Under the pieces are notes generated by a model, which was given only the letters and a program-made list of their open reading frames with translations, made no database searches and had not been told where the DNA came from. This document shows, in pieces, positions 1 to 8,895 of a DNA stretch of 64,000 nucleotides; within the stretch, counting starts at the first letter, position 1; every line of letters begins with the position of its first letter. Made by a program: the position numbers and the translations under genes. Origin of the DNA: Fluviibacter sp964498255 (GTDB lineage Bacteria; Pseudomonadota; Gammaproteobacteria; Burkholderiales; Rhodocyclaceae); assembly GCA_964498255.1 (NCBI GenBank), contig CAZCGW010000002.1, positions 1-64,000 of the forward strand, read 5' to 3'.

Positions 1-76
1 CAGCAGAGAAGCGAGACTATAGCAATCAAATATCACTCTGTCAACACTTCTTTTCTCAAACTTACCAACGAGTCGT

Positions 77-153
77 TGGTTGCGGGGACAGGATTTGAAC
101 CTGTGACCTTCGGGTTATGAGCCCGACGAGCTGCCAGACTGCTCCACCCCGCG
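77..153 (-). tRNA. Initiator tRNA-fMet (anticodon CAT)
   Basis: Reading the minus strand gives a 77-nt cloverleaf that begins CGCGGGG, has its CAT anticodon at 117-119 flanked by three G-C pairs, a TTCAAAT T-loop and an encoded CCA end at 77-79. The unpaired first base (C facing A) and the three G-C pairs in the anticodon stem are hallmarks of bacterial initiator tRNA, so this starts translation rather than inserting internal methionine. Confidence 0.95.
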
Positions 154-210
154 TCCGAGAAGCCAAGCATTATGCGGGGCTGTAGCGTTGATGTCAAGCC
201 CCACCATCAT

Positions 211-828
211 TTATTTCTCTAGCCAGTCCAACAACGGCTGCCACTGCGCCAAATCCTGCTTGTGCTTCGAGCGTGGCGGATCAAAGATCGTACGACCAGC
301 TGCCGCCGCATTAACGTAATTGGACGTTGGGCGGATATACGTAACGATAGGCGCATCAAAATGCTGCAAAAACTCCTCAAGCATTGCCGCAGCTCGCGTA
401 CGTGGATCTACCCGCATCGCAACGATACCTACTTTGTGGCGTTGGCCACGCAAATCGTTTCGCAGACTGTTTAGGAAGTCCTCTGTCGCCGCCATATCAA
501 AGACCGAGGGCACCACAGGAATGATTACACGATCAACCAGGCGGACGTAATCGCTCAACTTATAGCCCTGCAGCCCTGCCGGCGCATCAATCACCGTGAA
601 ATCTGCCCCTTTGGGCAACGATGCCATCAGCTGGCCGCCGCCATAAAACCCACTGACCGGCGGTAGCGTCTCCTCCCGAAACGACATCCAGCGCAATGAT
701 GACTGCTGTCTATCGAGATCGCATAGCGTGACGCTCTTACCTTGATTGGCCGCCCAGCCAGCCAGGCTGGTTGCCAATGTTGTTTTGCCACATCCGCCTT
801 TGGGGTTGCACACCATGACTGCCGTCAT
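211..828 (-). CDS. ParA/MinD-family ATPase (orphan)
   Basis: A 205-residue P-loop ATPase of the ParA/Soj family. The deviant Walker A motif KGGCGKTT is at residues 10-17, followed by the A' region CDLDRQQS and a conserved VIDAPAG segment (Walker B). An in-frame start 19 codons further upstream exists, but ATG 828 is preceded by AAAGGA at good spacing. No parB lies beside it, so this is not a standard partition pair. Family members position DNA or protein complexes; the cargo here is unknown. It is divergent from the IclR gene. Confidence 0.8.
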   Translation of the reverse strand: MTAVMVCNPKGGCGKTTLATSLAGWAANQGKSVTLCDLDRQQSSLRWMSFREETLPPVSGFYGGGQLMASLPKGADFTVIDAPAGLQGYKLSDYVRLVDRVIIPVVPSVFDMAATEDFLNSLRNDLRGQRHKVGIVAMRVDPRTRAAAMLEEFLQHFDAPIVTYIRPTSNYVNAAAAGRTIFDPPRSKHKQDLAQWQPLLDWLEK

Positions 829-914
829 CTTTGATCCTTTATTGAATACAGATGCGCCACTGGCGCCGCTTTTGTTTAGACTCACACATTATAAGTTTCT
901 TTATCGACGCATCC

Positions 915-1748
915 ATGACAAAAAGCACTATGAGCGCTTCAGAAGCAAAACCGAACACCGGCAAACAGCAGGGTATCCAGTCTATTGAAATAGGCGGTTC
1001 GATTTTGCGTGCCCTGATTACTATTGGCCGCCCAGCAATGTTGAAAGATATCGCCCTAATTAGCCGAATGCCTGCCGCTAAAGCACACCGGTATCTTGTG
1101 AGCTTTCAGCGCATGGGTCTCGTGAACCAGGACTCTAATTCTGCGCGTTACCACCTCGGCCCTTTCGCGTTAACGCTAGGCCTTTCAGCACTCGCCTCAT
1201 TAGATCCGATTCGATTAGCTTCTCCGATTCTTGACGAGCTTTGCGATGAGATCGGTATGGGTGTCGGCCTCGCCGTATGGGGAAGCAGCGGCGCAACCAT
1301 TGTGCGCTATGTGGACACGGGAGATGCCATCTCTGTCTGTTTACGCGTGGGACGCGTGCTTGGCCTTCATGACTCGGCGACTGGCCGTTGCTTTAATGCG
1401 TTCTACAACCCTTCGGCAACTCAACCAGCGCTTGCCGCAGAGCTTGGCCAGATTGCCGGCAAAGACAAGGCTCTTCTCGCTGCTCTAGAACGCGAACAGG
1501 CAAGCATCGTTGAAGCCACACGCAAGGACGGCATTGCACGCGCAGGAGGAAGCCACACTCCTGGCATCAATGGTTTGAGCGCCCCGGTCTTTGATCACTC
1601 AGGGCAAATGGTCGCTGCGATCACCGCAGTCGGCACTGCGGGGCAATTTGAAGCAACCGCAAAAAGCGCTGAAGCTACGAAAGTTATTGCCGCCAGCGCT
1701 AAGCTTTCGAGCCTACTGGGCTACAGCACACCAACCGAATCGAACTAG
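915..1748 (+). CDS. IclR-family transcriptional regulator
   Basis: A 277-residue regulator. The N-terminal winged helix (about residues 20-80, SIEIGGSILRALITIGRPAM and the following helices) binds DNA. The C-terminal IclR domain (about 100-270, with HTPGINGLSAPVFDHSG) binds a small-molecule effector. Start 915 was chosen because the upstream extension is hydrophobic and unlike the family. IclR proteins usually control carbon-source catabolism, often of neighbouring genes, but no catabolic operon adjoins here, so the target is unknown. Its stop overlaps the stop of the convergent membrane gene by a few bases. Confidence 0.85.
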   Translation: MTKSTMSASEAKPNTGKQQGIQSIEIGGSILRALITIGRPAMLKDIALISRMPAAKAHRYLVSFQRMGLVNQDSNSARYHLGPFALTLGLSALASLDPIRLASPILDELCDEIGMGVGLAVWGSSGATIVRYVDTGDAISVCLRVGRVLGLHDSATGRCFNAFYNPSATQPALAAELGQIAGKDKALLAALEREQASIVEATRKDGIARAGGSHTPGINGLSAPVFDHSGQMVAAITAVGTAGQFEATAKSAEATKVIAASAKLSSLLGYSTPTESN

Positions 1749-2218
1749 GTGTTTTCCTCGATAAAGCGACCGAGCGACCCCATCAACAAATAAGGCACCA
1801 GAATTAACCAGTAAACCCAGGCCAGCGCAAAGGCGTAAAGCGGATTGCCGTTGGCAAAATGCTGAATCGAAAACAACACGTTTTCGCCATGGAAACGCCC
1901 TTCGATCACGGCTTCAACGACACTGAGCGCAAAAACAATGGCGAGATAGACCAAGGATCGCGGCAACACAATACGCCAGATGTCTCGACCATTTGAATGC
2001 CGCATCGGATAAACCGCTTGTCCGATCAAAATGAATTTTGCGCAAATCGCCGCTTTAATCCAAGCCAATCCCCAGTGCCCAAAGGGCAGACCATCCTGTT
2101 TGAGAATTTCGTGTGTCAGCAATGTCAGGGCACTGAACCAGAAACCAAAATAGAGCGTGAGATGAAGCGCTTTCTTCGCTTCACCAGCAATCCGTTGGCC
2201 GATTGTTTCTTCACCCAT
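1745..2218 (-). CDS. Four-helix inner-membrane protein, unknown function
   Basis: A 157-residue protein with about four hydrophobic helices (YFGFWFSALTLLTH, WIKAAICAKFILIGQAVY, SLVYLAIVFALSVVEAV and ALAWVYWLILVPYLLMG). I do not recognise a functional motif. ATG 2218 has GGAG seven bases upstream and is preferred over a TTG further out. It is convergent with the IclR gene and downstream of the polyphosphate kinase, separated from it by about 60 bases. Confidence 0.65.
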   Translation of the reverse strand: MGEETIGQRIAGEAKKALHLTLYFGFWFSALTLLTHEILKQDGLPFGHWGLAWIKAAICAKFILIGQAVYPMRHSNGRDIWRIVLPRSLVYLAIVFALSVVEAVIEGRFHGENVLFSIQHFANGNPLYAFALAWVYWLILVPYLLMGSLGRFIEENT

Positions 2219-2281
2219 TACCCAACTCCAAGTCAAATCACTCCGGCAGTATAGCCAGCAAACGATTTGCCCGTACGCAAT

Positions 2282-3445
2282 TTAAAGCAACGGTTTGTCT
2301 TCTCCCTCGCCTATCTCGTAAACCACATTTGCCCGTCCAACAATCAACGGATCAACCGGGCCAATTCGCGCACCATCTTTCTGGCCATAGGCAAGGCGAT
2401 GCAGCACATAGCGCATTGCATTCAACCTTGCCCGTTTCTTGCAATCAGACTTGATGACGATCCATGGCGCATCTGCGGTATCGGTAGAGAAGAACATGGC
2501 CTCTTTGGCGTGGGTGTAATCATCCCACTTATCAAGCGATGCCTTATCAATCGGAGACAGCTTCCACTGTTTCAACGGGTGCTTCTCACGCTCTTTGAAT
2601 CGACGACGCTGTTCCTTACGGCTGACAGAGAACCAAAACTTGAAGAGGTGAATACCACTGCGCACAAGATTGCGTTCAAATTCAGGCACCTGACGCATAA
2701 ATTCGTCGTACTCTGCTTGCGTGCAAAATCCCATGACCCGCTCTACACCCGCACGGTTATACCAAGACCGGTCAAAAAGCACGATTTCTCCTGCCGTTGG
2801 CAAATGCTGGATATAACGCTGAAAATACCACTGACCACGTTCACTCTCACTGGGCTTCTCTAGCGCAACGACACGAGCACCACGCGGGTTCAGATGCTCC
2901 ATGAAACGCTTGATTGCCCCGCCTTTACCTGCAGCATCTCTACCTTCGAATAAGATGACTACTTTCTGCCCAGTCTCCTTAACCCATGCCTGCAGCTTGA
3001 GCAGCTCGACCTGCAACTGATACTTTGAACGCTCGTAATTTTTACGAAGCATCAAATTTTTGTAGGGGTAACCGCCACTTCGCCAATCACTGGAAAGTTC
3101 CTCATCCGCCACTAACGATGTTTTTTCGGTTGTCGCATCCCCTTGGATGAGCGCATCGCGCAACACTTTCGACTCATCCGGCGAAGCACCCTGCAAAATG
3201 GCCGCCAGAGTATCAGCTACTTCCCGGGTGTTGCCCGGAATGTATCCGGACAACACATCCTTTAAAGCCCCCACATGACGGGCATCCGCCGCATCCACAC
3301 CGCGCTCGACCATAAAGTTTCCAATCGCAGCTTCGGTTATCGCTGGAGCAACATCACCTGCTGCCACACGGCGTGGCCGCGCAGTACGGGTTGCACGGGG
3401 TTTCTTTGCGGGAGTCGGTTTCGTTGTCGTTTTGGCGCGCGTCAT
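2282..3445 (-). CDS. ppk2: Polyphosphate kinase 2 (PPK2 family)
   Basis: A 387-residue protein. The PPK2 fold occupies about residues 125-365, with Walker A FEGRDAAGKGG (about 166-176), the Walker B region LFDRSWYNRAGVERVMGF and a lid segment rich in Arg/Lys (KEQRRRFKEREKHP). PPK2 enzymes transfer phosphate between polyphosphate and nucleoside di- or monophosphates in the cytoplasm. The first 120 residues are a basic, Ala/Lys-rich extension not needed for catalysis in relatives. The preferred nucleotide cannot be told from sequence alone. No strong Shine-Dalgarno precedes ATG 3445. Confidence 0.92.
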   Translation of the reverse strand: MTRAKTTTKPTPAKKPRATRTARPRRVAAGDVAPAITEAAIGNFMVERGVDAADARHVGALKDVLSGYIPGNTREVADTLAAILQGASPDESKVLRDALIQGDATTEKTSLVADEELSSDWRSGGYPYKNLMLRKNYERSKYQLQVELLKLQAWVKETGQKVVILFEGRDAAGKGGAIKRFMEHLNPRGARVVALEKPSESERGQWYFQRYIQHLPTAGEIVLFDRSWYNRAGVERVMGFCTQAEYDEFMRQVPEFERNLVRSGIHLFKFWFSVSRKEQRRRFKEREKHPLKQWKLSPIDKASLDKWDDYTHAKEAMFFSTDTADAPWIVIKSDCKKRARLNAMRYVLHRLAYGQKDGARIGPVDPLIVGRANVVYEIGEGEDKPLL

Positions 3446-3574
3446 TTTTATGCTCAGCGATACTAAAGCTAGTTAGTCTACGCCGCTGCACTTCACATAA
3501 CTCACCAAAACTTTGACGCAGATCATAATCCACCCAAATTTCTTGGCGCACTATACTTAGTGGCCAAGTCTCTT

Positions 3575-3580
3575 TATAAT
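3575..3580 (+). promoter_or_regulatory. Probable -10 box of tRNA-Thr promoter
   Basis: A perfect TATAAT lies 12 bases before the tRNA-Thr 5' end. The hexamer 17 bases upstream is a poor -35 match, so only the -10 is called. Confidence 0.55.
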
Positions 3581-3592
3581 GCATGCCGGTTC

Positions 3593-3667
3593 GCCGGTTT
3601 AGCTCAGTGGTAGAGCAACCGCCTTGTAAGCGGTAGGTCGTCAGTTCAATCCCGACAACCGGCACCA
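3593..3667 (+). tRNA. tRNA-Thr (anticodon TGT)
   Basis: A 75-nt cloverleaf with acceptor stem GCCGGTT/AACCGGC, anticodon TGT at 3625-3627 in the loop CTTGTAA closed by ACCGC/GCGGT, T-loop TTCAATC and an encoded CCA end. Confidence 0.96.
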
Positions 3668-3678
3668 TTAAATTTTTC

Positions 3679-3702
3679 AAAAGCACCCACTAGGGTGCTT
3701 TT
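3679..3702. terminator. Rho-independent terminator after tRNA-Thr
   Basis: The perfect 10-bp stem AAAAGCACCC/GGGTGCTTTT encloses the loop ACTA and is flanked by T-runs on both strands. It overlaps the 3' end of the convergent EamA gene, so it can serve both directions. Confidence 0.85.
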
Positions 3703-4568
3703 GCTTTTGTGAAGCGGATTCTTGAAGCAAGCACGCCGCTGGTAATAATCAGACAGATGGCGAGCCACCCGGTCATGTCAATCCGCTCGCCAAAGAATAC
3801 CCCACCAAAGAGACTGGCAAAAATCACTGTCGTATAGGCCAAAGCATTAGACAGCAAGGTTTTGCCACTTTTATAGGCTCGCGTTAATGAAAGCTGCGCG
3901 CCTGTAGCGAATACACCTGCCCCGATTAACCAGCCCAGATCTTCTGTCAACGGCCAACGAAAGCCATGCCAGCCTACCCAAAGCAACGCGCCCAACGCTG
4001 AAAACAACGAAAAATAAAACACAGTGCGCCACTCGGGCTCCCCGAGAGAGCCAAGTTCCCGAATATGGAAATAGGCCAAGCCCGCCAACCCGCCAGAGAC
4101 TAATCCGATCAATGCACCATACAGATGGTCACCGTCCATCGAAGGGCGCAAGAGCAGCACCACGCCACAAAAGCCTAACAAGAGGGCTATCAACGCAAAG
4201 CGCGTTGGTCGCACACCCCGCAAAATCATTTGCCACATCACAAAAAATATCGGCGAGGTGTAGTTGAGGGTCACGGCAGTAGCCAGCGGCAACTGCGTAA
4301 TGGCATAAAAGTAAAGAAATAATGCCGAAAATCCAGAGAGGGATCGGAATGCGTGACTTCGTATATGAACCGTTCGAGGATGGTGCCGCCGCAACACCAT
4401 AAAGCCGGACACAATCAACAAAGCAATAATGCAGCGCCAGAGGACGATTTCACCAGATTCATTATTTGCTGCGGCAAACTTAACGCAAACACCCATGCAA
4501 CCGAAGAGAAAACTGGCAACAACCATCCACAGCGACTGCCAACCCGGGCGCGTGGATGGGGCTGTCAT
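3690..4568 (-). CDS. EamA-family (DMT superfamily) transporter
   Basis: A 292-residue protein with about ten hydrophobic helices arranged as two EamA repeats, the typical length for drug/metabolite transporters such as RhaT/RarD relatives. Landmarks are the GGLAGLAYFHIRELG repeat boundary and the C-terminal FGERIDMTGWLAICLIITSGVLAS. Substrate is unknown. ATG 4568 is used; a TTG nine codons upstream would overlap the Rieske gene. The short gap suggests co-transcription with that oxygenase. Confidence 0.85.
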   Translation of the reverse strand: MTAPSTRPGWQSLWMVVASFLFGCMGVCVKFAAANNESGEIVLWRCIIALLIVSGFMVLRRHHPRTVHIRSHAFRSLSGFSALFLYFYAITQLPLATAVTLNYTSPIFFVMWQMILRGVRPTRFALIALLLGFCGVVLLLRPSMDGDHLYGALIGLVSGGLAGLAYFHIRELGSLGEPEWRTVFYFSLFSALGALLWVGWHGFRWPLTEDLGWLIGAGVFATGAQLSLTRAYKSGKTLLSNALAYTTVIFASLFGGVFFGERIDMTGWLAICLIITSGVLASRIRFTKAKAP

Positions 4569-4584
4569 ACCGGCACCAAGGGCA

Positions 4585-5709
4585 TTAGCCCCCAAAAGGC
4601 TTTAGCTGTTGCCCGAGCATGCGGCGATAAAACTCATGGAAATGCAGCATCCCATCTTCCATCGGGGATTGATACGGCCCCGTCTCATTGCGACCCGCCA
4701 GCATGAGCGCACGACGGCCACGATCCATACGTTCGCCGATTTCGTCATCTTCAACGGCCGTTTCCATGTAAGCAGCCTGTTCTGCCTCAACAAACTCGCG
4801 CTCAAACTCAGCGATCTCTTCCGGATAGTAGAACTCCACGATGTTGATCGTTTTGTCTACAGACTGAGGGCGCAGTGTTGAAACAACCAATACATGGGGA
4901 TACCACTCGACCATAACGTTCGGGTAATAGGTCAGCCAAACCGCGCCATGATTGGGATTAGTGCCCAGATGCTGATACTGACTCAACACCTCTTGCTGCC
5001 AACGCCTGTAAGTCTCTGAGCCCGATTTGGCCAGCGAGGTAATGCCCACACGCTGAATCGAGTACCAATCGGCAAACTGCCAGGTTAATTCATCGCAATT
5101 TACAAACCCGCCAAGCCCCGGATGAAATGGCTCAACGTGATAATCCTCAAGGTAAACCTCAATAAAGGTTTTCCAGTTGTAATTACACTCGTGGCTAATG
5201 ACCTTGTCGAGCTTGTACCCCGAAAAATCAAACGCCGAGGCCAGATTCATCCCGGCCAGATCCGCCTGAATATCTCGCTTACCTTCAAACAGCAACCCGT
5301 TCCAATTCTGCAACGGCGTTCTCGACAAATTAAGGCAAGGATTTTCCGGGAAATGCGGTGCCCCCACCAGGCCACCAAGGCGATCATAGGTCCAGCGGTG
5401 CAAAGGGCAGACGATATGCTTATCTAAAGTGCCGGATCCATCAAGCATGATGGCCTGGCGATGCCGGCAAACATTCGACATCAGATCAAACTCACCACCC
5501 CGATTAACGAGCATGGCACCATGATCTTTCATTTCTAGGGTGCGATAAGCCCCCTCATGCGGCACCATGAGCTCATGCCCAACATACCCGGGGGCACCGT
5601 CGAAGAAAACTTGTTTTTCGAGCGCAAACAGATCAGCGTCTGAATACCAGGAGACTGGCAATTGGGCTTGCGCTGCCACCAGTGATTTGGGCGAGTCAAA
5701 GGCTGACAT
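4585..5709 (-). CDS. Aromatic-ring-hydroxylating dioxygenase alpha subunit-like Rieske protein
   Basis: A 374-residue Rieske non-haem iron oxygenase. The [2Fe-2S] ligands are visible as CRH about 75 residues in and CPLHRW about 20 residues later. The mononuclear iron site is EDYHVEPFH (Asp/His/His) in the SRPBCC catalytic domain. The start at 5709 has a strong GGAGGGTAAGGGG just upstream. No reductase or ferredoxin gene adjoins. Genes of this type often sit divergently next to xseB-ispA-dxs in Burkholderiales. The natural substrate is not predictable. Confidence 0.88.
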   Translation of the reverse strand: MSAFDSPKSLVAAQAQLPVSWYSDADLFALEKQVFFDGAPGYVGHELMVPHEGAYRTLEMKDHGAMLVNRGGEFDLMSNVCRHRQAIMLDGSGTLDKHIVCPLHRWTYDRLGGLVGAPHFPENPCLNLSRTPLQNWNGLLFEGKRDIQADLAGMNLASAFDFSGYKLDKVISHECNYNWKTFIEVYLEDYHVEPFHPGLGGFVNCDELTWQFADWYSIQRVGITSLAKSGSETYRRWQQEVLSQYQHLGTNPNHGAVWLTYYPNVMVEWYPHVLVVSTLRPQSVDKTINIVEFYYPEEIAEFEREFVEAEQAAYMETAVEDDEIGERMDRGRRALMLAGRNETGPYQSPMEDGMLHFHEFYRRMLGQQLKPFGG

Positions 5710-5856
5710 CCCCTTACCCTCCGCAAACATATGGGTTTAACAAAGCCGTACATTGTACCCTGCCCTTAAATTGACCGAAAGCCCCGAATCGGTTAACTTT
5801 CAAGGTTTTAGTGCAACCGAAACCGGCCTCTGCCGTGACGAAGGCTACCAACGACT

Positions 5857-6126
5857 ATGCCCCCGCGAAAAGCTGCAGATGCTTCGACCAAAAACACACC
5901 GACTTCACCCAATGATCTGGGCTTTGAATCGGCAATGGCCGAGCTTGAAGCCCTGATTCAAAGCGTCGAAAGCAATCGCCTTCCGCTGGAAGAAACGCTG
6001 AATACCTATCAGCGGGGTCAACAGCTCATAGCCCGTTGCAATGCGCTGCTGCGTGATGCAGAGCAACGCATCCAGCAATTTGATGGCAGCCATCTCAGCG
6101 AAGCATCGCTACCGGAGCGTTCATGA
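5857..6126 (+). CDS. xseB: Exodeoxyribonuclease VII small subunit
   Basis: An 89-residue helical protein with the family core FESAMAELEALIQSVESNRLPLEE and TYQRGQQLIARCNALLRDAEQRI. It binds the XseA catalytic subunit to make the single-strand exonuclease. Its end overlaps the ispA start by four bases, so the two are translationally coupled. The order xseB-ispA-dxs is classic in proteobacteria. Confidence 0.95.
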   Translation: MPPRKAADASTKNTPTSPNDLGFESAMAELEALIQSVESNRLPLEETLNTYQRGQQLIARCNALLRDAEQRIQQFDGSHLSEASLPERS

Positions 6127-7004
6127 CGTTTCAGCAATGGATGCAACATGTACGCCAGCGCACAGAACTGGCGCTGGATCAACATCTGCCTCTAGCATCA
6201 CACAACCCCGCCCGCCTACATGAAGCCATGCGTTATGCCTGCCTTAATGGCGGCAAACGTTTGCGTCCGATTCTAGTTCATGCGGCGGGTGCCGTATCTG
6301 GAGCCTCTTCCGAGGTGCTCGATGCGTGTGCCTCGGCCATTGAAATGATCCACGTGTACTCCCTGGTACACGACGACATGCCCTGCATGGATGACGACAC
6401 GCTACGTCGCGGCATGCCTACCTGTCATGTCCAATTTGACGAGGCTACCGCGTTACTCGTCGGAGACGCGTTGCAAACCCAGGCCTTTATCACTCTGACG
6501 AATGCACCCTTATCTGCAAATACCATCAAAGAACTCGTAGCGACTCTCGCTCGTGCTTCTGGCGCAGCCGGTATGGCAGGCGGCCAGGCCATCGATCTTG
6601 GCGCCGTCGGCAAACCGCTGAACGAAGCCGAGCTTGAACAGATGCACATCATGAAAACAGGGGCACTTATTCGCGCCGCTATTCGCATGGGAGCGCTTGC
6701 GGGTGAATCACTCAACCAGCATGAACTAGAACGACTTGACCGTTATGGGAAAGCCCTCGGCCTGTTATTTCAGGTAGTTGATGACATCCTGGATTGCACA
6801 GGCACCACCGAAGCCCTTGGCAAAACAGCAGGCAAAGACGCGGCCGCTGACAAACCCACTTACGTAAGCCTGATGGGTTTAACCGGTGCCAGAGCCTTTG
6901 CCGACGATTTACTGGCACAAACACAGCATCTGATTGCCGATACCGGCGAATCGGGGCAACGTCTTAAAGATATCGCGCTGGAAATCGTCCAGCGCACGCA
7001 TTAA
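6123..7004 (+). CDS. ispA: Farnesyl diphosphate synthase (geranyltranstransferase)
   Basis: A 293-residue trans-prenyltransferase that condenses IPP with DMAPP/GPP to make farnesyl diphosphate. Both aspartate-rich motifs are intact: DDMPCMDDD followed by RRG (first, about residue 85) and DDILD (second, about 220). GGKRLRP near residue 45 binds IPP. It is second in the xseB-ispA-dxs operon and supplies quinone and undecaprenyl precursors. Confidence 0.96.
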   Translation: MTFQQWMQHVRQRTELALDQHLPLASHNPARLHEAMRYACLNGGKRLRPILVHAAGAVSGASSEVLDACASAIEMIHVYSLVHDDMPCMDDDTLRRGMPTCHVQFDEATALLVGDALQTQAFITLTNAPLSANTIKELVATLARASGAAGMAGGQAIDLGAVGKPLNEAELEQMHIMKTGALIRAAIRMGALAGESLNQHELERLDRYGKALGLLFQVVDDILDCTGTTEALGKTAGKDAAADKPTYVSLMGLTGARAFADDLLAQTQHLIADTGESGQRLKDIALEIVQRTH

Positions 7005-7010
7005 TTGGTA

Positions 7011-8876
7011 ATGAACAAGATGCCAGGATCTCTACTCGCACAAATCAACGCTCCCGCTGATTTGCGTCAACTATCCCGAGAGCAGCTCACCGAGGTTGCG
7101 GGAGAGTTACGACAATATTTACTTGATTCGGTCTCGCAAACCGGCGGCCATCTGTCATCAAACCTCGGCACTGTTGAGCTAACCGTTGCACTTCATTCGG
7201 TGTTTAATACTCCGGAAGACCGACTGGTATGGGATGTGGGCCATCAAACCTACCCGCATAAGATTCTTACTGGTCGTCGTGACCGGATGTCGACGCTGCG
7301 TCAGTTCAACGGCATTGCTGGGTTTCCGAAACGGTCAGAAAGCCCCTACGATACCTTTGGTGTTGGACACTCATCGACCTCCATCTCTGCTGCGCTGGGC
7401 ATGGCGCTAGCCGCTAAACAAAAAGGGGAGCAACGCCAGGTCGTTGCCATCATTGGCGATGGCGCCATGAGCGCAGGCCAGGCTTTCGAAGCGCTCAACA
7501 ATGCCGGCGTGGCCAACGCCAATCTGCTGGTCATTCTGAACGACAACGAAATGTCGATTTCTCCCCCAGTAGGCGCACTCTACAATTATCTAACCCGCCT
7601 GACCTCCGGCAAGTTGTACAACGCTGCAAAGAAAGGGGCGGAAAAGGTACTTGGCGTATCGCAAAGCCTGCTCGATTTTGCCAAACGCGCTGAAGAGCAC
7701 GTCAAAGGCATGATCAATCCGGGAACGCTCTTTGAAGAATTCGGATTTCACTACTACGGCCCAATTGATGGCCATGATCTGGACGCCCTGATTCCAACCC
7801 TGCAAAACCTGAAGCAATTGCCAGGGCCGCGCTTCCTACACATCGTCACCCGCAAAGGTCAGGGCTATAAATTAGCAGAAGAAGATCCCATTCTGTATCA
7901 CGGCGTTACCAAGTTCGAGACCGCACAAGGGCTTGATGGCTCAACGACAAAAGGCTCATCTGCACTCACTTATACCCAGGTGTTTGGCGATTGGCTGTGC
8001 GATATGGCGGCCGCCGATCCAAAACTCGTCGCCATAACGCCTGCCATGCGCGAGGGCTCTGGGATGGTTACCTACGCCGAACGTTTTCCGGATCGGTACT
8101 ACGATGTTGCGATTGCCGAACAGCATGCCGTAACACTGGCTGCAGGGATGGCTTGTGAAGGCCTCAAGCCTGTCGTAGCGATCTATTCAACATTCTTGCA
8201 ACGTGGCTACGATCAGCTGGTACATGATGTCGCGCTGCAAAACCTCGACGTCACCTTTGCTGTAGACCGCGCAGGCCTGGTAGGTGCAGACGGCCCGACA
8301 CACCATGGTGCATTCGACCTTTCTTTTGCGCTCTGCATCCCAAATATGGTTATCGCTACACCCAGCTCGGAAGCGGAGAGTCGCCAATTGCTCAGCAGCT
8401 GCTATCAACATCCCGGGCCAGCGATTGTTCGCTACCCGCGTGGGGCTGGCACGGGCAGCGTACCCTCGGTCGCGTTGGATACCTTGCCCATCGGTAAAGG
8501 GCAAGTTGTTCGCCAGGGAAAACGGATTGCCTTCCTGGCCTTTGGCGGCCTTCTGCGCTCGGCCCAAAAACTTGGCGATGAATTCGATGCCACAGTAGCC
8601 AATATGCGCTTTGCCAAACCGCTGGATCTCGAACTCCTTCGCTCTATAGCAGCCGAGCACGATCTAATCGTCACCTTTGAAGAAAATGCTGTTGCTGGTG
8701 GCGCCGGCAGCGAAGTCGAACGGGCATTACAATCGCTTGACCTATACCGACCCTGTTTGCGTATCGGTTTGCCCGACCAATTTATCGAACATGGCGACAT
8801 GTCCAATCTTTACAAATCCGCTGGCCTCGATGCAGATACTCTGCGCAGCCGTATTCAACGCTTTCTATCGAATTAA
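7011..8876 (+). CDS. dxs: 1-Deoxy-D-xylulose-5-phosphate synthase
   Basis: A 621-residue thiamine-diphosphate enzyme making DXP from pyruvate and glyceraldehyde-3-phosphate, the first step of the MEP isoprenoid pathway. Visible features: DVGHQTYPHKILTGR near the N-terminus, the ThDP-binding GDGAMSAGQAFEALNNAG, the transketolase Pyr domain with AEQHAVTLAAGMA, and the C-terminal domain. ATG 7011 follows the ispA stop by six bases; an in-frame TTG at 7005 is less likely. Confidence 0.97.
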   Translation: MNKMPGSLLAQINAPADLRQLSREQLTEVAGELRQYLLDSVSQTGGHLSSNLGTVELTVALHSVFNTPEDRLVWDVGHQTYPHKILTGRRDRMSTLRQFNGIAGFPKRSESPYDTFGVGHSSTSISAALGMALAAKQKGEQRQVVAIIGDGAMSAGQAFEALNNAGVANANLLVILNDNEMSISPPVGALYNYLTRLTSGKLYNAAKKGAEKVLGVSQSLLDFAKRAEEHVKGMINPGTLFEEFGFHYYGPIDGHDLDALIPTLQNLKQLPGPRFLHIVTRKGQGYKLAEEDPILYHGVTKFETAQGLDGSTTKGSSALTYTQVFGDWLCDMAAADPKLVAITPAMREGSGMVTYAERFPDRYYDVAIAEQHAVTLAAGMACEGLKPVVAIYSTFLQRGYDQLVHDVALQNLDVTFAVDRAGLVGADGPTHHGAFDLSFALCIPNMVIATPSSEAESRQLLSSCYQHPGPAIVRYPRGAGTGSVPSVALDTLPIGKGQVVRQGKRIAFLAFGGLLRSAQKLGDEFDATVANMRFAKPLDLELLRSIAAEHDLIVTFEENAVAGGAGSEVERALQSLDLYRPCLRIGLPDQFIEHGDMSNLYKSAGLDADTLRSRIQRFLSN

Positions 8877-8895
8877 CGTTTCATCAATAAAAATC

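Noticed and set aside
3354..3686. 110-residue open frame on the minus strand across tRNA-Thr and the 5' part of the PPK2 gene
   Set aside because: It crosses a certain tRNA and reads a gene in another frame; amino-acid composition is not protein-like.
8677..8895. Longer 5' extension of folE2
   Set aside because: The extra 73 codons lie in the dxs coding sequence in another frame; FolE2 relatives start near ATG 8896.
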